Below, one piece after another: positions 55,168 to 64,000 of a DNA stretch of 64,000 bases. A model generated the notes under the pieces. That model saw nothing but the letters and a program-made list of their open reading frames with translations. It was not told the origin of the DNA and made no database searches. Within the stretch, counting starts at the first letter, position 1; each line of letters starts with the position of its first letter. Origin of the DNA: Cordia subcordata (Eukaryota; Streptophyta; Magnoliopsida; Boraginales; Cordiaceae); assembly GCA_028554755.1 (NCBI GenBank), contig JAPTOF010000009.1:2584501-2648500 (forward strand), read 5' to 3'. The translations under genes were made by a program, and so were the position numbers.

Positions 55168-56836
55168 GTTTTATTCCTAGTCCACAAAATTTGGTCCAGT
55201 TTGCTTGTGCTCTTTGAGAATTATAGCTAGTGGACTGAACAAAGACATTTTTTTGGATATACAACAATATAATCATAATTATTTTATGAGTATGGAATTC
55301 ATGCATGTATAATATGTATGCTATCTTTGGAAATAAAACCTACAAGTACTTTTACATCATTTGCCTGAGTAGATTAACCCTTAAACTACTAGATGTAACA
55401 GTGTCTCAACGTCCTCATAAGAACTCCACCAATGGGATGGCCGAACTTATGAACGTTAAGTTAAGTGCCACCGCTTATTTGAATTAACAATTATCTGGAT
55501 ATGTTCCAATTTGAATAATTCAGTCACTGTTTTGTTTGGCTTCTTAAATACGATAGCAAACTCTGTCCATGGGATAGCCGAACCTACAATTTAAGTTTAG
55601 TGTATTCCCATTCCTTATGTTCATTTGCCATAACATTCTTGATTTAAGCACTCCGATGGGGTAGTGACTTTAATCAGTGTTGTGTGAGGCGATCTTTAGT
55701 GAATAATTCCACCGATAGGATGGCCAAACTCACTAACACTCTTTTTGAATAAACATCTTAAATTCATCTTGCTAAATCTTGATAAAGTGTCACCCTCTGA
55801 TGGGGAAGTGAATCACATTTACCATTACCGTGAATCGGATATGGAAAGTAGTGGGGTATTTCTAGTCCCCTCTCCCACTCAACATTTTAACATAAGGGTT
55901 TTCTCTATTTTTGGTATTCTCGCTTTTTGTTTTAGATCTAAACACACTTTGGATTTTCGAAACACTTTGGTTTTTGTGAATCCCCTTTGTATTTCTAAAG
56001 CATTACAATACCATAATAGATTACTTACCTAAATCTGGGTGTATGGACCCTTAGGTTGTCATATTTTAAATCTCAAGTTAAGTTTTTCATTTTTGTCATG
56101 AGATTGCATGGCATCTTTAGACATAATTGCTTACAATTATCTTGTCTAAGCCAATCTCTTTTAAATGAACTTAACTATCTCTGAGAAATTAACACATAGG
56201 ATTGGCCAATTTTAAAAACTTAATGATTGGGCATATTTCCAGGTGGTAATCTTGTTTATGCTTACGCAAATATGTTGAAACATATGTTAATGCATTATAA
56301 AAATCCACAAAAAAAGGTTAAAATCTCTCTTTGATGGCTCCCTACAATCTTCAACAAAACAGCACACTGAATTGCTTTTTCTGACTCAGCCTATCGTCCG
56401 TCGTAGGAGCCAGTCAACTAAGCCGGTCGACCAGCAAGCTCACCCGACAGAGTGTTCCTCCATGCTGTTTTCTTGTTTTTCTCCTTGGTCTTTAAAGATT
56501 ACAATAATACACTTTGCTATTGCTAATACAAGCTTCATAAAGAAACATTACAAGGATATCAAAATATCCTATGCTTCTTTTAAATGAAACTACAAGCAAT
56601 AACCATAAATATTTATACATGAAATCGCCTATGGCCAAGCTTTGTTGACCATACACGAAAATCTATCATGCATACATACGAACCATCAAGGGGATTTTAT
56701 ATTACCTACACATAGAAGCATAAAACTACAAGTATATGCAACACAAGATTTCCTAATCTTGCCACTCACAAGATGACTAACATATTTATGCAAATACAAT
56801 ATTCTTGCATAGTTTAAGCATGTTGTATGTCAACCT
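55168..56836 (-). other. long untranslated leader of the minus-strand copia
   Basis: About 1.67 kb between primer site and gag without a conserved frame. It contains a spaced degenerate motif (plus strand ccaatgggatggccgaact) at about 55419, 55566 and 55711, with weaker copies near 55651 and 55793, and a gccggtcgacca segment near 56421. Confidence 0.65.
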
Positions 56837-56849
56837 AGCTCTGATACCA
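56837..56849 (-). other. copia primer binding site, tRNA-iMet type
   Basis: The minus strand reads TGGTATCAGAGCT, a perfect match to the usual TGGTATCAGAGC, 2 nt from the LTR end. Confidence 0.9.
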
Positions 56850-56851
56850 AT

Positions 56852-58741
56852 TGTAGGATCGATAATATTACATGTGGTCTACCCTAGTCCATATTTTCAA
56901 AAATACTACCAAGAAAACATACTAGGAAAATAAAATAACAACACAACACACACAAACGTGCTTAAGAACATATAGAACATAACTAGTATTTGCAAAATAT
57001 GTAAAGCTAACCTCTTGAAGCGTGGGGCCTTTGATTAAGCTAAAACCATCACGAGCTTTGTTCCCACTCACGAACAAGGCCACCAAAAAATTTTTACTAT
57101 AAGGGTGTCGCAATATGCAACTCCCTAATCTTCTTTTCTATGGTTAAAGAGACTTTTCTTGAGAGAATAGCCTCTTGTGTGGGAAGAAGCAAGGTAATAT
57201 GCTCTTGAAAATCTAGAGCAAAAAACCACACAATAAGTATGTACTATGTGTTGTAGTTTTCTCTTGCCAAAATGGAAGAGATCAACTACAAAATTTTTTG
57301 AATGCTAGAAATGGTTTAAGGTCTTGCCTATTTATAGAAAAAGTTTGGTACCTAAACCTTGTAAACTTTCCATGTGGGAAACTTTTTCCTAGTAGTAAAT
57401 GTTTGCCATATGTCATGGAAGTTACTTGTACAATTTGAATTCTTCATGGAAGTTACTTGTACAATTTGAATTCTTCATGTAGTAACTTTTCAGCACATGT
57501 TTTGGAAGATTGGGCCAAGCCCGCAATCCAAGCCCAACACATAGTCCATAATCCATGTTGAGGCCCAAGCCCAATAAGGTTTTCTTGGACTCTAAAGAAA
57601 GCCCAAATCCAATTCCAAGCTTTGGCCCAATAAGGCTACTACCACAATATGGAATTTGTTCTTTCAAGATTACTCTCTCAAAGTCATTTCAACTAGGGAA
57701 GGGACCAAGAAGACACAATTAACCTTGACTTCAAAAAATAATAAAAAAATGTCCTTACCCGATCTAGGCGACATAATAATTATTTTAACTCCGATCTATT
57801 CCACCATAAGATCAAGGTTGCACTCTAAGAATAATTGCTATTACCCAAAAGCTTATCACAAAAGAATGTGAACTTTGTCTTTGATCTACTAAATAACCGA
57901 TCATAATGCCCCTCTATGTGTACCCACAGCTAAGACTGGTCCTTTGACCTGTGTATTATCACCTCTTTAGTTGTATCTTTTTCCGTTGGGTTTCTTGTCC
58001 TATTCCCAACCATCCTCGGTCATGGAATCTCTTGATCTCGGGAGTGACCCTCAAGCCATATGACCGATACACCTATAAAGGTAGTATCTCTAGATCTAGA
58101 TTCGGATGATAAATATAGACAATCCTAAAGAGGGCACATAGATTCCATATTGCATATGCATGTTCCAATTAATTAGAACTTAGCACTCAATGCACAAGGC
58201 TGTTAATCTTACTAAAGTAAGATCTCACCCACAGTGAATCAAAGTACCAAACCCTAACTTCATTTGTTCATCCATATATGCTCAAGATTAAGAACAATGA
58301 TCATTTAATAGCAGTGAGTATCTTGTTCTCTTTCTTTGATAGTACGTCTCTAGAAAACATACTCACAATGGTCCTGTCAAATACGTGACACACATACTAT
58401 TGAGACAAATCTGGAAAGTCCTCCAATGACCTAGGTAGATCACCCTCAATGAGGAGACTTGCTCAATATAACCTTATCTCGGTAGAGTGCCCAATACTAC
58501 TATTTGATTACGGACTCAATTTATGACGTGACTAAATCTAGACTTGGACCTACTGTGCCTCCAGCCTCACTGAGCACCTAAGTCATTAGTTCAAGTTAAG
58601 GGACTTTTATACATACATCAATAAAACATACTAGAGATAATATGTAAGTAACTCATAATGCCATTTAACAAAATGATTATATATTGTTTAACATCCAAAA
58701 TGTTATATACAAGTGAGCTTTAGGACATACTAATCTTAACA
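56852..58741 (-). repeat. 5' LTR of the minus-strand copia (1890 bp)
   Basis: On the minus strand it starts TGTTAAGATTAGTATG and ends CGATCCTACA, followed by the primer site. TATAAATA (rc of 57329-57336) is a likely promoter. A 31-bp tandem duplication (57413-57443, 57444-57474) is absent from the other copies. Confidence 0.92.
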
Positions 58742-60367
58742 GGGTGTTGCAATATGCAACTCCCTAGTCTTCTTCCCTATAGTTAAAAAGACTATTCTTG
58801 AGAGAATAGCCTCTTGCGTGGGAATAATCAAAGTAATATGCTCTTGAAAATCTAGAGCAAAAAAACCACACAATAAGTGTGTACTACGTGTTATAGTATT
58901 CTCTTGCCAAAATGGAAGAGATCAACTACAAGATTTTTGGATGCTAGAAATGGTTTAAGGTCTTGCCTATTTATAGAAATAGTTTGGCACCTAAACCTTG
59001 TAAACTTTCCATGTGAGAAACTTTTTCCTAGTAGTAAATGTTTGCCACATGTTATGGAAGTTGTACAATTTGAATTTTTCTTGTAGTAACTTTCTAGCAC
59101 ATGTCTTGGAAGATTGGGCCAAGCCTACAATCCAAGCCCAACACATAGTCTATAATCCATGTTGAGGCCCAAGCCCATTAAGAAACCATCCAAGCCTAAT
59201 TGGGTTATCTTGGACTCTAAAGAATGCCCAAACCCAATTCCAAGCTTTGGCCCAATAAGGCTACTACGACAATATAGAATTTGCTCTTTCAAGATTGCTC
59301 TCTCAAAGTGATTTCAGCTAAGAAAGGGACCAAGAAGACACAATTAACCTTGGCTTCCAAAAATAATAAAAAATGTCCTTGTCCAACTAAGTGACATAAT
59401 AATAATTATTTTTAACTCCGATCTATTCTACCATAAGATCAAAGTTACACTCTAAGAATAATTGCTATTACCCAAAAGCTTGTCACAAAAGAATGTGAAC
59501 TTTGTCTTTGACCTACTAAATAACCGACCATAATGCCCCTCTATGTATACCCACAGCTAAGACCGGTCCTTTGGCCTGTGTAGTATATCACCTCCTTAGC
59601 TGTATTTTTTTCCGTTGGGTTTCTTGTCCTATTGCCAACCATCCTTGGTCATGGAATTTCTTGACGGGAGCAACCCTCAAGCCATATGACAGATACACCC
59701 ATAAAGGTAGTATCACTAGATCTAGATTCGGATGATAAATATGGACAATCCCAAAGAGGGCACATAGATTCTTTATTGCATATGCATGTTCCAATTAAGT
59801 AAAACTTAGCACTCAATGCACAAGGCTATTGATCTTAAGAAAGTAAGATCTCACCCACAGTGAATCAAAGTACCAAACCCTAACTTCATTAGTTCATCCA
59901 CATATGTGTAACATTAAGAGCAATGATCATTTAGTAGCAGTGAGTATCTTGTTTTCTTTCTTTGATGGTACGTCTCTAGAAAATATACTCATAATGGTCC
60001 TGTCAAATACGTGACACACGTACTATTGAGACAAATCTGGAAAGTCCTCCAATGACCCAGGTAGATCACCCTCAACGAGGAGACTTGCTTAATATAACCT
60101 TATCTCGATATAGTGTCCAACACTACCATTCGGTTACGGACTCAATTTATGATGTGACTAAATCTAGACTTGGACCTACTGTGCGTCCAGCCTCATTACG
60201 CACCCAAGTCATTAGTTCAAGTCAAGGGAACTTTATACATATATCAATAAAGCATACCAGAGATAATATGTAAGGAACTTATAATGCCATTTAACAAAAT
60301 GATTATACATTGTTTAACATCCAAAATGTTTTCTACAAGTGAGCTTTAGGGCATACTAATCCTAACA
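58742..60367 (-). repeat. additional copia LTR copy, truncated, fused to the 5' LTR
   Basis: Related to both LTRs of the neighbouring element. On the minus strand it starts TGTTAGGATTAG at 60367 and stops at agggtgtt (58742), directly at the start of the neighbouring 5' LTR; about 250 bp of its 3' end are missing. No internal domain lies between them. Confidence 0.88.
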
Positions 60368-60399
60368 CCAACAACGGGTATGACCAATACAAAAATTGT

Positions 60400-61424
60400 C
60401 CTTACACCAGTGCCATTTCTGGTTATCAATGCTGAGGAGTTTGCTAATAGTCCATTGTTGGAGGACATCATTAAATAGCTAATGTTGAAAGACTTTGTTG
60501 TACCTAAGCTGCCTCGTTATGATGGGTCAAGAGACACAGCAGATCATATCTCTGTGATAAATCATAAGACGTTGTTTCACAATGTCGCTGACACTGCTTG
60601 CTGCAAAGCATTCCTCTTACGTTATTGGGCATAATCCAAACATGGCATAATGAGCTACCAACACACTTAATACATTCTTTTAAGTAGTTGGTAGCGGCCT
60701 TTACGAACATATTTGCCAGTGGGAAAATAACACTAAGGTCATCAACATCAGTTATTGACATGAGACAGAGAAGTAATGAACTTTTCTAGCATTTGCCAAG
60801 CAGTTTTAAGAAGCAACTCTTGGGGTGCCTAACCTTGCAGATTCCGTGGTAATGGAGGCTTTTATACATAGGGTATGGAACAATAAGCTACCTAGCACTC
60901 TGACAAGGAAGAAACCTATCTCTCTAATTGATTTGATGGAGAGGGTCGAGAAGTACTTCCTAGTAGAAGATGTGATTCTATCAAATAGGGTGCGAGAAAG
61001 AGAGAATGAAGTAGAGAAGGCAAAAGGGGAGCAGAAATAGAAATAGCCCAATATGTATAGAAAACGATCGGATCCAAAGTGAAGAAGAGAGAATCCTGAG
61101 ACATTCCAAAGGTATTTTGATACCTACAAGTGCTTGAATGTCACTAGGACTAAGATATTAGTTGTGCTGAAACATGAAAATGAGGTTGAAAAGCCAAAGA
61201 AGATGAAAGGCAATTCTAATAAGAGGGAAAACAAGTATTGCCATTTTCACAAAGACCACTGGCACACCACTGATGAATGTCAAAACTTGAAGGACGAGAT
61301 TGGGTCTTTGATCAAAAAAGGAAAGCTGGCGTTATTTGTTAAGCTATTGGGTGAGTCCCTTAAAGAAGACCCTCGTAGCCCAAAAAAAGAAAAGATAGTC
61401 CTTGGGATAGTTGATATGATTTGA
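60400..61424 (+). pseudogene. Tat-lineage gag
   Basis: LPRYDGSRDTADHISVI (about 60510) is followed by several stops and shifts. VNAIT-type region VPNLADSVVMEAFIHRVWNNKLP and ISLIDLMERVEKYFLVED (60825-61040) come next. 61134-61424 has YCHFHKDHWHTTDECQNLKDEIGSLI, the Cys/His motif found near the gag C-terminus in this lineage. Decayed but clearly homologous. Confidence 0.82.
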
Positions 61425-61499
61425 GGAGGTTTGGCTGTAGGAGGAGAATCTGCTACGAATATGAAGCTTTACTTCCGTTCCTTATAGGCTGCCCCGATA

Positions 61500-62108
61500 A
61501 ACAAGATAAGGCGGATGGAGGACGTGACTTTTACTAGTAAAGATCTAATAGGAATCCTAGTAAACCATGATGATCCTATTTTGTTAATTGTTATTATGGC
61601 TAACTATAAAGTTTGCAAGATGCTAGTGGACACTAGCAATATAGCCAATGTGCTGTACTATGAGGCATTCAAATAGTTGAAGCTGGACAGAACCATGCTC
61701 ACTCCCTTGAAGCATGAGCTTGTTGAATTTTCCAACAATAGAGTGTAGGCAAAAAGGGTGGTAAACCTCGCCCTCAGTATCAGAGATTATAAAAGATATG
61801 TTCATCTTTTTGCAGATTTTATAGTGTTGAACTGCCTGACAATAATTAACGACATTATCAGCAGAGTAACCTTTAACAAGCTAGGGGTGATAGTGTCAAC
61901 CTACCTCTAGATGATGAAGTTCCTAATGAAAGACAAAGTGATAACTGTGAAGGGAAACCAATATTCAACCAAAGCATGCTATGCAGTGGCGTTGAAGCAG
62001 AAAGATGATCAAAAGAAGGTCGAGAACATGGTGGTAGAACTCAACAAAGATGATCCCAGACGAGGGAGCCCAGTAGAGGAGCTCATGATGATTAAGCTAG
62101 GACGTTAA
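61500..62108 (+). pseudogene. Tat-lineage protease region
   Basis: FTSKDLIGILVNHDDPILL leads to KMLVDTSNIANVLYYEAF, where a functional site would read VDTGSS. The active-site glycine is replaced by Ser. Stops follow at about 61675 and 61749. The downstream segment VLNCLTIINDIISRVTFNKLG and 61911-62108 match the protease-RT linker of the family. Confidence 0.75.
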
Positions 62109-62129
62109 TCAGAAAATGTCAGATGGAGC

Positions 62130-62781
62130 TAAATTGATGGAGGACCTTTGACAAAGATTCGAAATGCTCTTGTTCATGGATGCCTTCTTAGGCTATAACC
62201 AGATAAAGATGGCACCAGTCAATTAGCAAACATCATTCATCATAGATCAAGGCCTATATTGTTTTAAAGTGATGCCTTCTGGGTTGAAAAACGTTGAGGT
62301 AACTTATCAACGATTAGTCAATATGGCCTTCAAAAACCAAATTGGGCACAATATGGAGGTATATATCGATGACATGCTCATAAAGAGAAAGAAAGCATTA
62401 GACCATGTGTCCAACTTTAATGAAGCCTCCAAAACTATGAAAAAGTTTGGCATAATGTTAAACCCAAAAAGATATGCCTTTGTGGTTTTCGCAAAAAATT
62501 CCTGGGCTTTATTGTAACCCACAGGGGAATTTAAGGAAATCCTAAAAAGATTGAGGCCATACTCACTCTCAAACCATTTTGGGATGGTTCATGACGTACA
62601 GTTATTATTGAGAAAGACAACAGTTTTGAACAGATACATGTTATGCTCAGCAGATTATTATCCACCCTTCTTTAAAATCCTACAAAATCTAAAGGATTTC
62701 AAATGGACAGATAAATGCCAAGAAGCATTCGAAGGGATCAAGTCTTACCACACAAAGCCATCAATCCTAGACCAAGTATAA
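62130..62781 (+). pseudogene. Tat-lineage reverse transcriptase (partial)
   Basis: LFMDAFLGYNQIKMAPVN, YCFKVMPSGLKNVEVTYQRLVN and MEVYIDDMLIKRKKA are readable, with the catalytic YIDD at 62362-62373. The fingers segment that should precede (CVDYRDLNKACPKD-type) is missing, so the RT is deleted at its N-terminus. Stops at about 62148, 62224 and 62515. Confidence 0.85.
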
Positions 62782-62789
62782 CCAGGAGA

Positions 62790-63140
62790 AACTCTATTAT
62801 TATACCTATCCAATTCAAACATTGTAGTTGTAGTGGTTATAATCTGAGAAACGGAGAAAGGTCAGCAGCCAATCAATTATGTCAACAAGACATTATAGGG
62901 AGCGGAACTCAGGTATAGTAGCCTAGAAACACTAGCACTGGTACTTATGTTGTCTACCCAAAAATTAAAGCCATATTTCGAAGCACACCCGATCAAAGTG
63001 ATGACTGATCAACCACTGAGGCAATTGTTGCACAAACTAGAGTTGTCAGAAGGATTGCTCAAATGGTCTATCGAATTGGGGCAATATCATATCACTTATC
63101 AAACTCGAATAGTAATTAAGGCCTAAGCCCTTGTAGATTT
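62790..63140 (+). pseudogene. Tat-lineage RNase H (first domain)
   Basis: QPINYVNKTL, then GAELRYSSLETLALVLMLSTQKLKPYFEAHPIKVMTDQPL and LSEGLLKWSIELGQYHITYQ. The pattern matches the RNase H that follows RT in gypsy elements. Stops at about 62848 and 62896. Confidence 0.8.
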
Positions 63141-63141
63141 C

Positions 63142-63500
63142 GTGGTGGAATGTACCCAACCGGCAAAAGAGGTAATCAGGCAGTGGACATTATATGTTGA
63201 CGGGGCATCCAAAAAAGTAGGATCAGGAGTAGGAATCATTATTAGAAGACCAGATGAAAGTGAGTTGAAGTATGCAGACAAATTTGAATTCAAGACCACC
63301 AACAACGAGATAGAATATGAAGCATTACTGTCCAGGATAATACGAGCTCAGAGTACAAATGGTGAGAGCTTATACAGATTTATAGGTAATCAAAGGCCGT
63401 TGAAGCCAAAGGCTACAAAATACGAGCATATCAAACACGAGTCGGTGAAAGGCTCGAAACTTTTAAGCCATTTTCATTGCAGCAGATCCTGAAGGGGGAC
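63142..63500 (+). pseudogene. Tat-lineage second RNase H (aRH)
   Basis: WTLYVDGASKKVGSGVGIII (first Asp of the active site), FEFKTTNNEIEYEALLSRI (Glu block). The Asn-Asn-Glu-x-Glu-Tyr-Glu-Ala signature is the aRH type of Tat/Ogre elements. The frame is intact at its start but shifts by about 63350. Confidence 0.82.
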
Positions 63501-63779
63501 AATACTTAGGCCAATGTGTTGTCTAAAATCATTTCTACTTTCAAAGAAGAAGAAGTTAATAAAATTGAACGCCTCATAAGGCCATCGGTCAACATCACAT
63601 TTATAAACATTACAGATAAGATAGACTAAAGAAGCCCAATAGTGCGGTATTTATGAGAAGGAATCTTGCAGGAGAATGACCGGGAAGAACAGAAGGTGGT
63701 AAATCGATTATCATGATTTATAATCCTAAAAGATCAATTGTATAAATGCACCATTAGAGGACCACTTTTGAAATACGTT

Positions 63780-64000
63780 AGTCATTTATAAAGGCATATG
63801 TCTTTGAGGAAATACATAAAGGAATATGTGACAATCATGCTGAGGCAAGAGTGATGGCACAGAAAGCAATCTGACAGGGATATTATTGGCCAACCATTGC
63901 AAAAACAGCTAAGGAAATTGTTACACAATGTGATCGATGTCAAAAGCATGCCAATATCCACTTAGCGCTGGTGGGCATGACCCCGATAATGAGCTCTTGG
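63780..64000 (+). pseudogene. Tat-lineage integrase, N-terminal zinc-binding part
   Basis: GICDNHAEARVMAQKAI, then a TGA and QGYYWPTIAKTAKEIV, and CDRCQKHA. This fits the His-His-Cys-Cys segment of gypsy integrases. The catalytic core lies beyond the window. Confidence 0.78.

Larger units (their letters stand above)
49516..58741 (-). mobile_element. Ty1/copia element, Angela/TAR-like, with long LTRs (degenerate)
   Basis: Read on the minus strand: 5' LTR 58741-56852, primer site 56849-56837, long leader, gag 55167-54538, protease-integrase 54455-53161, RT 52919-51899, RNase H 51850-51341, purine tract 51338-51327, then a 3' LTR 51326 to about 49516 (end truncated at the gypsy junction). The domain order is copia. 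Gag and RNase H phrases resemble the Angela/TAR group (inferred). Several frameshifts and stops are present. Confidence 0.92.
60368..64000 (+). mobile_element. Ty3/gypsy Tat-lineage gag-pol, 5'-truncated and open at the window end
   Basis: Plus-strand gag, protease, RT, RNase H, a second RNase H (aRH) and the start of integrase appear in order. A second RNase H between RNase H and integrase is a hallmark of the Tat lineage. The element starts abruptly at the copia LTR edge (60367) and continues past 64000. Numerous stops and frame changes make it inactive. Confidence 0.88.

Noticed and set aside
1..64000. CRISPR array, bacterial operon or phage-like module
   Set aside because: No regularly spaced short identical repeats with unique spacers and no prokaryotic gene organisation. 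The window is plant nuclear DNA.

Overview
This window is plant nuclear DNA, almost certainly from a eudicot. It holds one long multi-exon host gene set in AT-rich, transposon-filled sequence. The host gene encodes a plant UNC-13/DUF810 (PATROL1-related) protein. Most of the rest is decayed LTR retrotransposons whose tRNA-Asp or tRNA-iMet primer sites and domain orders are typical of plants, plus MITE and MULE-like elements and a degenerate 5S rDNA array. The species cannot be fixed from the sequence. I saw no bacterial-type operon, CRISPR array or new defence-like system.

Layout. (1) 1-4127: minus-strand Tat/Athila-type Ty3/gypsy element with decayed gag, a tRNA-Asp primer site and a 1.86 kb LTR. 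(2) 4128-6600: non-coding, with a microsatellite and a dispersed direct repeat. (3) 6827-19343: the UNC-13-like gene on the minus strand, five exons, 995 codons plus stop. All splice sites are readable and no frame break was seen. Intron 2 carries a complete but dead 5145-bp Ty1/copia element (9552-14696) with 230-bp LTRs and a CTTGA target duplication. (4) 19.5-22.8 kb: AT-rich intergenic DNA with a two-exon LPAT-type acyltransferase pseudogene fragment lying between two copies of a ~170-bp repeat. (5) 22.8-29.2 kb: plus-strand gypsy element that keeps gag and protease but has lost RT, RNase H and integrase. (6) 29.2-38.5 kb: non-coding DNA with nested terminal-inverted-repeat elements with G-rich cores, two Tourist-like MITEs and a 300-bp TA-rich repeat. 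(7) 38.6-41.5 kb: non-autonomous LTR element with a very short internal region. (8) 41.5-47.3 kb: degenerate minus-strand 5S rDNA array of nine positions, split by a fragment of LTR plus primer site. (9) 47.3-49.5 kb: minus-strand gypsy gag-protease fragment. (10) 49.5-60.4 kb: large minus-strand Ty1/copia element with an extra truncated LTR fused to its 5' LTR. (11) 60.4-64.0 kb: plus-strand Tat-lineage gypsy gag-pol with a second, extra RNase H domain, running off the window.

How they fit together: only the UNC-13-like gene looks functional. LTRs with the same TGATGTG start and related interior occur at 2267-4127, 38574-40580 and inside the 5S array, and the gag at 47.3-49.5 kb is related to the gag at 0.75-2 kb. 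Members of one retroelement family therefore seem to have bracketed and broken up the 5S cluster. All calls come from reading the sequence and from remembered family motifs; no database search was run.
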